Source of the DNA: Sorex araneus
Taxonomy: Eukaryota > Chordata > Mammalia > Eulipotyphla > Soricidae
Length of the DNA: 64,000 nt
NCBI RefSeq assembly: GCF_027595985.1
Contig: NC_073307.1
Coordinates: 16,204,395-16,268,394, forward strand
Direction of reading: 5' to 3'
Position 1 is the first letter of the stretch; every line of letters begins with the position of its first letter. Below the pieces are notes generated by a model. The model was not told the origin of the DNA. It ran no database searches and worked only from the letters and a program-made list of their open reading frames with translations. The translations under genes were made by a program, and so were the position numbers. Positions 12,040 to 22,270 of the stretch are shown here, piece by piece.

Positions 12040-12225
12040 GAGATTTTACTAATCTTTTACTAATATTTTACTAATAGAAAATAAAATAGTAAATATTTGA
12101 AAATAGTAAATAAAATAGCAAATATTTGACAGTACTAAGTAAAATAGTAAATATTTTACTAACAATTTCAGTAAAATACAGATAATAATTTAATATATTT
12201 ATTATTGATTAACTAATATTAATAT
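12040..12225. repeat. AT-rich tandem repeat (TTTACTAA/AATAGTAAAT units)
   Basis: Alternating runs of 'ttttactaatat' and 'aaaatagtaaatatttg', giving both direct and inverted repetition. Confidence 0.7.
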
Positions 12226-12239
12226 AATATGTAGCAAAC

Positions 12240-12538
12240 TCTTATAGTCTAGTTCTCCCTCTCAGGGAACCCAGCAAGCTACTGAGAGTATCCTGCCCAC
12301 ATGGCAGAGCCTGGCAAGCTTCCTGTGGCATATTCAATATGCTAAAAACAGTAACAATGATGGGTCTCATTCCCCTGACCCTGAAAGAGCCTCCTATGTG
12401 GCAATGTTGGGAAGGATGAGTAAAGAGAGGCTGCTAAAATTTCGGGGCTAGGACGAATGGAGACCTTACTGGTGCCTGCTCCAGCAAATTGATGAACAAT
12501 GGAATGACAGTGATACAGTGATACAGTGATACCTGTAT
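12240..12538 (+). mobile_element. SINE type B, long form with RTE 5' block
   Basis: Lacks the tRNA head. It starts in the B middle ('tctagttctccctctcaggg'), reaches 'aaaaacagtaac' at about 12345, then carries a block (12347-12452) that matches the RTE 5' end at 48723-48832, read on the reverse strand there. The shared pieces include 'ctcattcccctgac' and 'ctgaaagagcc'. It then joins the RTE 3' tail at 'aatggagac' and ends in 'cagtgata' repeats. The start resembles family Y, so it may be a truncated Y copy. Confidence 0.8.
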
Positions 12539-12599
12539 ATACCATGTATGTAATTATGTATTTTATTTATGTATGTATGTACCATGTATATATATATAT

Positions 12600-14105
12600 C
12601 ATGGAGATTTTGTTGAAACACTGTTGTTACTAGTTTATTTATAATTTAAAAATACTTTATTGAATTCAAAAAGTATACAGAATTTGATATACATATGCAC
12701 ATCATTGCAACAACATTTGTCTGTGTATATTATGTCGATCACTAAAACTTCAATTCCATTGCTCACCATAATTTTTCAAGCTATTTTTCTTTGCTGTCGG
12801 GTAATATTCAGATAGTTCATAAGGCATATTAATCATTATTTTCTTTATGAACTCCTATGACTCTAGCTTCCTTCCTAATGTTATGCTACTTAAATATCAA
12901 TCTCTGGTTCTTTATCTTTCTTATCTCTCTCCTTTGATGATTGTGTCTTCTTTCATTTGTAGCTCCCTTCTATGTATTTGTAACTACAAGGTGAGATCTC
13001 TCTCCTGAGTGAAGCCCTCTATTTTTCAATCCCTTGAACATATTTGTCTTGGGTATCCATAGGTGTACTTCAGACATACATAGATGTATAGACTCAGAAA
13101 TATCTTCACACTTGATCCCAGTGCAATGCTCTGAATGTCACACTTTCACCTGGTCACACTTTCACAGAACCTGGAAGCATTCCTAAACACCGCCCCCCCT
13201 TACTGAATTTGTACTTGTTAAAGAATAATCTGTAGCCTTGTACTACTTGCTATCAAATGACCATACATGCCACTAGATGACCTGAAGTGCATGAAACTAA
13301 ATCACTCTGAAGAAGTTGTGATCATGGCACAGATCTTGACTGATGAGTATAATTGGTTCTTTCCATTTTTTCCTAGGATGAAGTTAAGAGGCACTGTGAT
13401 AGTGGATATACTACCTACATATCACTTGCACACTAATTCATATAACATGTACCACTATGGTAAGGAAGTGGACAAATAATTTTTGGGATACTCTATTGTA
13501 ATGCTATACACTTGGCATTTTCTGCTTCTGTTCTCAGAAATTTCCTGCTACTTCTCAAGAGTTCTGGCCACTTAACACCCATAAGCCTGGATAACATGGT
13601 GCAGTGTAACTGGAGAGTGTCATGCGCATCCATGAATATAATCCCCAGTGTGTATGCTGACATCTTTGGCAGCATGTCTTGCATCATCTTCCATACTATC
13701 ATTGACATATCTTTCACAGCTTGCTACCCCACAAACATTTAAAAACTTGCCATGCATTGTTGAGAGTTCACTAAAAATTTGGCTGTGGGGTTTCAGGAAT
13801 TTCAGAAAATTTCTTGTACTGTTGTCCTATGAACTTGAAATTCTACAAAACTGAGGCCAAAATAGGAAGTAGAATCCAGATAACAAAACCTTAACCATTT
13901 AAAAAATCCAAACCAGTAATCAAGAAAAATATAGTAATGACACTAAAAATGAAATCCAGGTGGGAAGGCTTCACATTTAGAAAAAGCAAAGACAAAAAAA
14001 GTGTTGATATCTTAGAACATGTAACATCAACCAAAACCAAAACTAAATAAACCCCTGCCCCTCCAAATCCACAAAACACATTTATTTTATTTTATTATTA
14101 TTTTT
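12600..14105. other. Unannotated stretch
   Basis: Contains overlapping short ORFs on both strands at 13267-13854 with no family I recognise. A 'tttccattttttcctag' acceptor-like stretch near 13361-13377 precedes an open frame, but I cannot support an exon. Confidence 0.4.
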
Positions 14106-14268
14106 TATTTTGTTGGTTTATGAGCCAGTGATGCTCAGGGCTTATCCTGGCTCTGTGTTCGGGGATGATGCTGGTGGGACACAGGGAACAGTCTGTGGTG
14201 CCAGGATTTGGGCACGGGTCACCTATTGCAAGGCAACATATACTTGCTATATTATCAATCTTTCCCCT
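14106..14268 (-). mobile_element. SINE type A, diverged
   Basis: Reverse strand. 'gtgatgctcagggcttatcc', 'tggctctgtgttc' and 'attgcaaggcaac' support it. The head is degraded. Confidence 0.7.
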
Positions 14269-14269
14269 T

Positions 14270-15212
14270 AAATCACATTTAAGAGGAATTAAGAGACTGT
14301 TCATTAATAGGCCTTAAAAGTTAGTGTCACTTGCTCATGGCACTTAACTTTGCTCTATGTAACATGTTCCAATATTGCCTCCAATGACACTATTGAAACT
14401 TCCAAAATGGATTGTTTCAAAGCCGCAGTGATCTCAGAGATGAGACACTAGATTTTAAAAATGATACAACCAGACAAGATATCAGAAAACTCAAATTAAG
14501 ATGAAACTGGTAGGTTTTGCTTCAAGCGTCTTAGTTAGCTATTTGAATATCTAAAATGAAAAGATCAAACAAACAAAAAATGTCACTCAGTACTGTTGAG
14601 AAATTAGTAAGCCCTTACTTAAGTTTAGGAAACTCTGGAGCCTAAAGGTGCTCAAAAACTAGAGATAATACCACTTTCAGGCATTACCATTCAGAGAATA
14701 ATTTTTGTGATGAATACCAGTAGTGCTGAGCAAGTTGTAGAGGGGAAAAAGAAATCACGACTCAGCTTGGTGAATCAATGGAATCAAATAACCATGGCTA
14801 GTCTGCTTAAGTGAGGTGAGCGATTATGACTTTAAAGAAGAACGTCTTTGTTGCTTTGACTTACAAAGATGCACCACTAGCTCAGACTTATTTGGTACTC
14901 TCAATGAATATTTCAAGTGCAAAACTTGGACTTGCAAGTGCATTGGAGCATGCAGTTGCCGGATGTATTGGAGATATAGCTACAAAAATAAAGGATGCTA
15001 CTCATCCAGAAATTTTGTCCACTCACTGTCTGATCCCTCATGAGCACATATAGACAAAGAAGCTTCTTACTAAATTTAAAACTGTGATGAATGATGCGAT
15101 ATCCTAGGTAGATGCCTAATCAAGAAACAAGTGCTGGGCTGTTCACACACTGAATGAGAGTTATGAACTCATAATACCAACTTCTCCAAGTAGAAGGTGG
15201 GTGGTTATGGGG
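14270..15212. other. Unannotated stretch with an unassigned ORF
   Basis: An open frame at 14826-15053 (75 aa, begins MTLKKNVFVALTYKDA) has a protein-like composition and codons with varied third bases, but I do not recognise it. An overlapping frame of equal length weakens the case. It may be a retropseudogene. No poly(A) is visible downstream. Confidence 0.25.
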
Positions 15213-15395
15213 AGGAAGATTATTTTATTTAAATTTTTTATTTAACACCATGAAATCACAAAGGTATTCATGATTGAGTTTCAGGTATACAATGTTTCAG
15301 CACTCATCCTTTCACTAGCGTCCACTGTCCTCTTTCTTCCACCAATGCTTACCCACAACCGCCCCTATTTTCTTCCACCCTGCTTTTATGAGAGG
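15213..15395 (-). mobile_element. L1 3' end, older
   Basis: Antisense 3' terminus: 'ttttttatttaacaccatga', 'caggtatacaatg', 'cactcatcctttcactagcg'. Diverged relative to the copy at 15699. Confidence 0.65.
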
Positions 15396-15414
15396 CACTA
15401 TTTTGAAAATATTT

Positions 15415-15635
15415 GGACTGGCATGATAGCACAGTGGGTAGGGCATTTGCCTTGCATGTGGCTGACCCAGTTTTGTCCCTCTCGAAGAGCCAGGCAAGCT
15501 ATTGAGAGTATCCCACCTCCACAGCAGAGCCTGACAAGCTCCCCGTGGCATACTGGATATACCAAAAATAGTAACAAGAAGTCTCACAATGGAGATGTTA
15601 CTGGTACCCACTTGAGCAAATTAACACAGTGCTTG
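15415..15635 (+). mobile_element. SINE type B
   Basis: Plus strand. A box 'tagcacagtggg' (15427-15438) is perfect. The tRNA head loses the B box region and runs into 'gtccctctcgaagagccagg'. Middle and tail are present: 'gtctcacaatggagatgtta' and 'gagcaaattaacacagtg' at the end. Confidence 0.9.
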
Positions 15636-15698
15636 TTTTTGCTATATAAATTACCATACTGTTACTCACAGATTTTAACAGAACATGTTATCATCTTT

Positions 15699-15916
15699 TT
15701 TTAAAAAATTTTTTATTTTATTGAATCACCGTGAGATAGATACAAGCTTTCATGTTTGGGTTACAATCTCACAATGATCAAACACCCGTCCCTCCACCAG
15801 TGCACATTCCCCACCACCGATATCCCCGATATACCCACCTTTCCCACCCTCCCCCTGCCTCCATGGCAGACAATATTCCCCATACTCTGTCTCTACTTTT
15901 GGGCATTATGGCTTGC
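15699..15916 (-). mobile_element. Young, short L1 3' end
   Basis: A perfect 16-bp duplication, 'acatgttatcatcttt', at 15683-15698 and 15917-15932 brackets only ~218 bp. It starts with a T-rich tail, then antisense 3' UTR ('gaatcaccgtgagatagata', 'ccaccagtgcacattcccca') and stops at 'gggcattatggcttgc'. It is a severely 5'-truncated, well-preserved copy. Confidence 0.92.
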
Positions 15917-15932
15917 ACATGTTATCATCTTT

Positions 15933-16763
15933 CACCAGTGTCATTGCCCCCTATCTGTCATATCCCTAGCCCCCTCAGGGCGCATGCTTTTTACTGAAAG
16001 GTCTTTTATGACTTGTCAAACTGAGGGAAGAAAAAACAAAACAAAACAAATTTCTGTGATAGGGAATCTCTGCCATGGTTGGTAGTAACTTTATTGTTGA
16101 GCAATTATGCGCCTAATCTTGTGGCTATAACAGATACATTTAGCTTTCTCAGTGAGCTTAATATTTCTTTGCAGGGAGTTTGCACAAAGATTCTGACACT
16201 GAGAAATAAGATGTGTATGTTCAAACTGAAGTTGGTTCTTTTTGAATAACTGTACAAAAGAGAGATATAGAAAAATTACCACTTTGGCAAAGAATTTTTG
16301 ATTATTGCTTATGTCAAGCAATAAGTTACATTCAATGCAGTAAAAGGCATGAGATAAAAACTTTAGTTATTATTATTCTGGAGGTGGGGATCCTTGCAAA
16401 GGTAACATCTGGGCTTATAATTTCTTCAAAGAAGATGTCAATTCACATGCACTTCATGATGTTTCAGGAGACCTGACAATATTGCTTGCTGATGTCACTC
16501 TGACATCCAAACATAAAATGCTGTCACATAATTTTATATCTCACTGATGTCACTCTAGCATCCAAACATAAAATGCATCTCGCAATTTCGGATCTCACTG
16601 GAAAAAGTCTCCATTTCTCCATCCCAGAGATATTAGTGTTTTAAAATTTATTTTAGGCACTGGGATCTGCAATACTAATAATGGCAGGGTTACATGCAAA
16701 AAAGAAACAAACTTTGCAATACCACAACCTTAACCAAAACATCAACTTCCCTCTGCTATGCCT
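15933..16763. other. Unannotated stretch
   Basis: Contains a local imperfect duplication: 'ctgatgtcactctgacatccaaacataaaatgc' near 16488-16520 and a second copy near 16543-16575. Otherwise unique. Confidence 0.5.
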
Positions 16764-16777
16764 CTGATATGTTTCTT

Positions 16778-16956
16778 TTTTTTTTTTTTTTTTTGCTTTT
16801 TGGGTCACACCAGCGATGCTCAGGGGTTACTCCTGGCTCTGTACTCAGGAATTACTCCTGGTGGTGCCTGGGGAACCATATGGAGTGCCGAGGATCGAAC
16901 TTGGGTCGACCACATGCAAGGCAAACCCCCTATCAGCCGTGCTATTGCTTCGGCCC
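16778..16956 (-). mobile_element. SINE type A
   Basis: Reverse strand with a long T run (16778-16794) as its tail. A 14-bp duplication, 'ctgatatgtttctt' / 'ctgatatacttctt' (two differences), lies at 16764-16777 and 16957-16970. Body is close to the other young copies. Confidence 0.92.
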
Positions 16957-16970
16957 CTGATATACTTCTT

Positions 16971-17297
16971 AATTAAAACAAGTTCTCTGTTTCTGTTCCC
17001 CATTAAATTGTTGATTTTCAAATACATATGTGCGGAATGAAAGTTTTTAGTCCTGTCATTGACTGGACATCACTGAGCTCTTGATCTCTTAAATGACACT
17101 GCCAGACACAATTATGAAATAATCTAGCAAGGAAAAAAAGCAGATCTCACACCAACATTATTTGATTTAAATTTTGCTATTTCAGAATTATGACAGTCTA
17201 TGCCTAGCACTTTTGTTTATTTACTTCTCAGTTTGGCTATTTTTAACATAAATGCATAAATGCAAATAATATTAAAACGTTAAGTCGATTCTAACAC
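16971..17297. other. Unannotated stretch
   Basis: Unique AT-rich DNA, nothing recognised. Confidence 0.5.
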
Positions 17298-17336
17298 TGT
17301 AGCACTGTCGTCCCATTGTTCATCGATTTGCTCAGG
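17298..17336 (-). mobile_element. RTE/SINE-B tail fragment
   Basis: 'cccattgttcatcgatttgc' is the shared tail in reverse. The rest of the element is missing. Confidence 0.65.
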
Positions 17337-17866
17337 GCCACTGTGCTACGGTGCTGTAATTGACTTATGATGAATTCACAAAATACTATTATAAATAATG
17401 TGTGTAAATAATGTGTGTGAAATATGTCTGCAGTTTTCGCTGGTCTATGGATATCACTAGGTTGAAAATGAAAACCATGACTCATGGAGACAGTATATTT
17501 GATGACTGTTATCTTGGGGTGTAAATGCACATGAAGACATGTGCTGTTGATGTGGGAGTAATGTCAAGATCATGCAGGTGGCATTGACTGTCATACTGAA
17601 GAGTCTGGCCTTTCTTGGTCATTAAAAAGTAGTTATTAGCACGTGCCAGCAGTTTGAAATGCCACTGTAAAAGCTTTCTGATGGACAAATCTGCCATTGA
17701 GTAGAGGGTTCCTCTGAGACAGGAAGCACCTCAGAACTCTTTCCTGTGCTATCAGACCTTGACTTTTCCTCCTATTCTGTCATGTCTAAATGGCCATCTC
17801 TAGGCCACATTCCTCTTGCTTTTTCTTTTTCTAATATGTATATACATATATATATTTATAAAGTAG
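17337..17866. other. Unannotated stretch
   Basis: Unique sequence ending in a short TA-rich run at 17836-17860. No exon seen. Confidence 0.5.
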
Positions 17867-17870
17867 CTCC

Positions 17871-18146
17871 AACTGGAGCAATAGCACAGCTGCTGGACTG
17901 GACTGGAGCAATAGCACAGAGGGTAGGGTGTTTGCCTTGCATGCAGCCAACTGGAGTTCAATTCCTTTGTCCCTCTTGGAGAACCCAGCAAGTTACAGAA
18001 AATATCCTACCCCCACGGCAGATCCTGGCAAGCTTCCAGTGGCATATTCAATAAGCCAAAAACAGTCTCACATTGGAGACATTACTGGTGCCCTTTTGAG
18101 CAAATCAATGAACAAGGGGACAACAGTGCTACAGCGCTGCTACAAT
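17871..18146 (+). mobile_element. SINE type B with a duplicated head start
   Basis: The head motif 'actggagcaatagcacag' occurs at about 17872-17889 and again at 17901-17918; only the second continues into the full head. Middle ('gagaacccagcaagttacag') and RTE tail ('gagcaaatcaatgaacaagg') follow, and it ends in 'gtgctacagcgctgctac'. Confidence 0.88.
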
Positions 18147-18149
18147 TCA

Positions 18150-18520
18150 CAATATTTGATTACATTTAATATTCAAACACCAATCCCGTCACCATTACAC
18201 CTTTCCACCACCATATTTCAGATGTTTCCATCCAGAATTCCAATCCTTGTCCCCAAAACCGAATCAAAATAATATATTTTGTATTGTTTGTTATGAAAAA
18301 TCACTGAAAATACTACAAAAATGTATCCTTAGAGGAAAGAGGGTGAAGATTGTTGTATTTCACCCAGGAGTCATTAAGCACTTCTATAAGAGATCACTAA
18401 CTTATTGTTAAAGGTTGAGCCTTGTGTGCTTTTATATATATATCTGCAAAAAAATATATTTCTCTCTAAGATTGGTCGCCGCCTACTTTGAACCCCATCA
18501 AATGTGGTGTGTGTACTCTT
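18150..18520 (-). mobile_element. Older L1-type 3' end, subfamily 2
   Basis: Shares order with 19195-19560 and, inverted, with 52605-52890: 'caccattacacctttccacc', 'gaagattgttgtat', 'gagtcattaagcact', 'catcaaatgtggt'. Three copies in one window show it is a repeat family. The L1 assignment comes from the CAC-rich 3' end pattern and is less certain. Confidence 0.6.
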
Positions 18521-18966
18521 GGAGTATGGGTAGGGTATGTCATATGAAGTGTCATGCAGCCCTTTTGCTTTTCAAGGGTTTATTTTTCTGCCAGGTGCTG
18601 GGCAGTCTGGTTCACACTCAGTTCTAGGCACTCACGCGTGACAACCCAAGATTGGCAGGGATTTAGCATCCCATAGAACCACTTATGACTAATCTGAGAC
18701 AGAAGGCCATTTGCACATGTTTCCCTTGTCTTCTCCCAGGGCAGCTTTCAAGAAACTTCCCAGACCGCCCGTGGCACTGGCCAGTTGTCTCTTTGGAAAG
18801 TGGCGAATTTGATAACTAGCTTCGTAAGGATGTTCTCGTTTACTGTCTCATGCCAGCTTCTAAATAAAGTTATGATGTGTGAACTCATATCACAAGATGA
18901 GATTTGGTTCAAGGAAGGAGTTGAAAATCAATTTATCTATCCCTGGGAGGCTTTTCTTCATAGTCG
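18521..18966. other. Unannotated stretch
   Basis: Unique sequence with no support for an exon. Confidence 0.5.
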
Positions 18967-18980
18967 AAAGCAGGATCCTT

Positions 18981-19155
18981 GGGGGCTGGAGCGATAGCAC
19001 AGTGGGTAGGGCGTTTGTCTTGCACACGGCCAACGTGGGTTCAATTCCCAGCATCCCATATGGTCCCCCAAGTACCGCCAGGAGTGATTCCTGAGTGCAG
19101 AGCCAGGAGTAATCCCTGAGCATTGCCATGTGACTCAAAAAGCCAAAAAAAAAAA
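18981..19155 (+). mobile_element. SINE type A, young
   Basis: Begins 'gggggctggagcgatagcac'. A box 'tagcacagtggg' at 18995-19006 is perfect and B box 'ggttcaattcc' at 19038-19048 has one change. It ends in a run of A at about 19145-19158. Duplication 'aaagcaggatcctt' / 'aaagcagaatcctt' at 18967-18980 and 19156-19169. Good reference copy for the type. Confidence 0.95.
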
Positions 19156-19194
19156 AAAGCAGAATCCTTTCCTTTCTTTAAAATTATTAATATT

Positions 19195-19560
19195 TATGAA
19201 TTTTTATTTTATTTTTATAGAGTTGTTCGCAATGACTTAATACATTCAAATTCCAACACCAGACCCACCACCATTACACCTTCCTACCACCATTATTTCC
19301 AATTTTCTTAATTACCACCTAAGCCTGACCCAAGAGCAGGCCCTACATAATTTATTTTGCATTGCTTGTCGTTAATAATTCATTAAAAATTATAAAAAAA
19401 TATTTCTTTAGAAGAAAAGTGTGTGAAGATTGTTGTATCTCATGCTGGAGCCATTAAGTCCTTGTCTAAGAGATTACTAATATTTTATTGCAGGATAAGC
19501 CTTATGTGTTAATTTGTTGCCTTCTACTTCACAATCCATCCAATGTGGTATGCAGTTACT
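19195..19560 (-). mobile_element. Older L1-type 3' end, subfamily 2
   Basis: Same order as 18150-18520: 'caccattacaccttcctacc', 'gtgaagattgttgtatctca', 'gagccattaagtcctt', 'atccaatgtggtatgc'. Confidence 0.6.
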
Positions 19561-19565
19561 CTTTT

Positions 19566-19728
19566 GTTTTGTTTTGTTTTCTGGGCCATATCTCATCGTG
19601 CTCAGGGATTTCTCCTGGCTCTGTGCTCTTGGCAGAGCTCAGGGTACCATATGTAGTGCTCTAGGTTGAGTCCAGCTAGGCCGTGTGCAAGGACAGCATT
19701 GTACCCATTTTACTATCTCTCTGGCCCT
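19566..19728 (-). mobile_element. SINE type A, diverged
   Basis: Reverse strand with a TTTTG-type tail. 'gtgctcagggatttctcctg', 'ggctctgtgctc' and 'cgtgtgcaaggacagc' identify it. Confidence 0.75.
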
Positions 19729-19862
19729 GAAGGATTCTTTTAACATATCATGCTTTTTTTTCTTGGACTAACTACTAAATGTTTATATTACATGTTATAC
19801 AGCCCTTTATGTATGACAGTCTTCCTCATTTAACTGTTATAGGCATGAAGCCAATGTCTTTT

Positions 19863-20542
19863 TTTTATGTATTTATTTTTACTTTTTAATTAGTGAGTCA
19901 CAGTGAGAGTACAGTTACAGATTCAAACATTTTGTGCTTGTTTTTCCCTCATGCAGTGTTCGGGAGCCCATCCCTCCACCAGTGTCCATTCTCCACCACC
20001 AATGAACCCAGTATCCCTCCCACCCCCCAATCCCATCCCCCCACCCCACCCCACCTCTGTGGCAGGGCATTCCAATTTGTTCTCTCTCTCCCCTTTTGGG
20101 TGTTGTGTTCTGCAATAGGGGTATTGAGTGGCCATCATGTTCGGACACTAGTCCACTTTCAGCGCACAGTTCCCTTACCACGTGGGATCTACACTCAGAA
20201 TTTACTTGGTGTTCCCTTCTCCTTTGGTATGACTTTCCCCCAGCGTGTCAGGCCAAGTTCCAAGCTATGGAGTCAACCTCCTGGTATTGTATACTACTAT
20301 TCTTGGGTATTAGTCTCCTACTCTGTTATTTCACATTCCACAGATGAGTGCAATCTTTCTATGTCTGTCCCTCTCTTTCTGACTCATTTCACTTAGCATG
20401 ATACTTTCCATGTTGATCCACTTATATGCAAAGTTCATGACTTCGTCTTTTCTAACAGCTGCATAGTATTCCACTGTATAGATATACCAGAGTTTCTTTA
20501 ACCAGTCATCTGTTCTCGGGTACTCATTTTTCCCAGGTTCTG
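19863..20542 (-). mobile_element. L1 3' UTR with ORF2 end
   Basis: Imperfect 16-bp duplication 'gaagccaatgtctttt' / 'gaagcctatatctttt' at 19847-19862 and 20543-20558. The antisense order is complete: terminal A-rich, 'cccatccctccaccagtgtc', C-rich block, 'catgatactttccatgttga', 'agctgcatagtattccactg', ending in the ORF2 side at 'taaccagtcatctgttctcg'. Confidence 0.88.
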
Positions 20543-20579
20543 GAAGCCTATATCTTTTATATACTTTTTATTTTTTGTT

Positions 20580-20655
20580 TATAGCATCAGGAATCAAACC
20601 AGAACCTCATTGGGCAGCGTGAATTCTACCACTGGAGCATATTCTTGGCTACATA
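20580..20655 (-). mobile_element. tRNA-like SINE head fragment
   Basis: 'gcatcaggaatcaaaccaga' and 'tctaccactggagcat' resemble a reversed tRNA-derived head. Weak. Confidence 0.35.
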
Positions 20656-20689
20656 TGCCTTTGCCTTATTTTATTTTATGTTGTTTAGT

Positions 20690-20857
20690 TCAGAGGGGCT
20701 ACAGTTTGCTGTGCTTAGGGCTTACTTCTGGTTCTGTGCTCCGAGTTTACTACTCGCGGTGATCAGAAGACCATATGGGGTGCCAGGGATCAAACCTGGC
20801 AACTATTTGCCCTACATGCCATACGTCTTACCTGCTATACTATCACTCTGGCCCTGC
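20690..20857 (-). mobile_element. SINE type A
   Basis: Reverse strand. 'gaccatatggggtgccaggg', 'atcaaacctggcaa' and 'actatcactctggccc' are clear. No good duplication seen. Confidence 0.8.
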
Positions 20858-21667
20858 TTATGCTCTTTACTTTTTAAAAAATCAATAATATAAGGAAGCA
20901 GAGAGAGGCCAGAAGTAAAATATATGCCTAGGATGTGTGATGTCATGAATTTAATCTTACATGTACCTACCGTTGCACTTATTAGTGTGGCCTTATAACA
21001 AATAAATAAAAATATATAAAAATAAGTAAATAAAATTCACTACTCTTTCATTGATCCTTTTCGCCTTCTTCTGAGATAAGCTTGTTCTATTACCAGTATC
21101 TGCTGCTTTTTTGTCTTTCTATTAATTTTACACCTATATGTAGCAAAACATGGGTGAAATAATAAAATATTAGTCTTTTTCCTTGTGATTTATCTCATCT
21201 CACACAATACCCTTAAAGTTCCTTCAAATGGCTTCAGAGTTTTCTGCAAATGGCTAAAGTTCATCATTTTTATAAGCTCAGTAGTATTCCATTGTGTTCA
21301 TGTAACATTTTCTTTTTTTTAAAACTTTTTATTAAATCACCATGTGGAAAGTTACAAAGTTCTCAGGTTTATGTCTCAGTTATACAATATTTAAATACCC
21401 ATCCCTTCACCAGTGCCCAAATTCCACCACCAAAAACCCCAGTATACCCCCAGCCCCCACCCCCTACCCCCTACTGTATAACTAATGAATTTCACTTCAT
21501 TTTCTCTGTACCTTGATTACATTCCATATTTCAACACACAACTCACTATAGTTGTTGGATTTTCCACCCAAGAGAGACAGACCTACTACCAAGGAAGCAT
21601 TTGATAATTAGTTTTCCATTGCTGGGAATGAAGAGATATGGAGCCCCACTGCTGCAAGTACATAACT

Positions 21668-21719
21668 CTTCTTTTTTTTTTCTTTTTTCCTTTTCCCTTT
21701 TTTTTCTTTCACCCTCATC
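21668..21719. repeat. Pyrimidine tract inside X1
   Basis: Irregular C/T run ('cttctttttttttctttttt' and on) absent from the corresponding place in X2. Confidence 0.85.
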
Positions 21720-21912
21720 CCCCATCCCTCGCCTCATAGTATGGTGTATGCCACGCCGCAATGGCTGGCGTGGGGCTTTTGCTTAGTTCACAGTCCAGAG
21801 AGGTGGCTGCTACATTAATAACCTTCAATATTTCAACAAAAACTTACTGTTATTATTTGGAGTTTCCCCCCAAGTCAAACCTGTTCAAAAGGAACCGTTT
21901 CACTTAGCTGAC

Positions 21913-21959
21913 AATAATAGATGTTAAGTCGCGTGAACGCTGCCTTAACATCTATTATT
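21913..21959. repeat. Perfect 16-bp inverted repeat (hairpin) in X1
   Basis: Left arm 'aataatagatgttaag' (21913-21928), 15-nt GC-rich loop 'tcgcgtgaacgctgc', right arm 'cttaacatctattatt' (21944-21959). Missing from X2. Confidence 0.9.
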
Positions 21960-22259
21960 AAAATTTGGATTTCTGTATAAAGTCCAGGGAAAATTCTACC
22001 AGAAATTGCATAGCCCAGTTCGCAGTCCCAGTGCATTGTTATTAGAAGCTGCGCTGGATGCCCGAAAGTGTTAGGTCTCTGGAATCAAAGTCTTTAGGCA
22101 CAGAGGGTCCGCCTCCCGCTCAGCAGCTCCGAATTTATCTGGGCCGAGGGCGTGCCGGTTACACCCCCTTCCCGTGAGTCCCTGTGAGCCCCAAGTGTAG
22201 AAATCGAATACCTCTGGGTTAGGATTCTTAAGGATGGCGCCTGCCATGTGGTTGCCACC

Positions 22260-22270
22260 GCCGCCATTTT
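22260..22270 (-). promoter_or_regulatory. YY1-like site in the X1 5' monomer
   Basis: Reverse strand reads AAAATGGCGGC, a full match to the AANATGGCGGC form. L1 promoters in other mammals place a YY1 site near the transcription start. Function here is inferred. Confidence 0.5.

Noticed and set aside
13267-13854. Candidate exons with an acceptor-like 'tttccattttttcctag'
   Set aside because: Frames overlap on both strands with no recognised domain, donor site or conservation evidence.
19893-20396. 167-residue plus-strand frame
   Set aside because: Antisense L1 3' UTR. The same frame fragments recur at 57015-57500 for the same reason.
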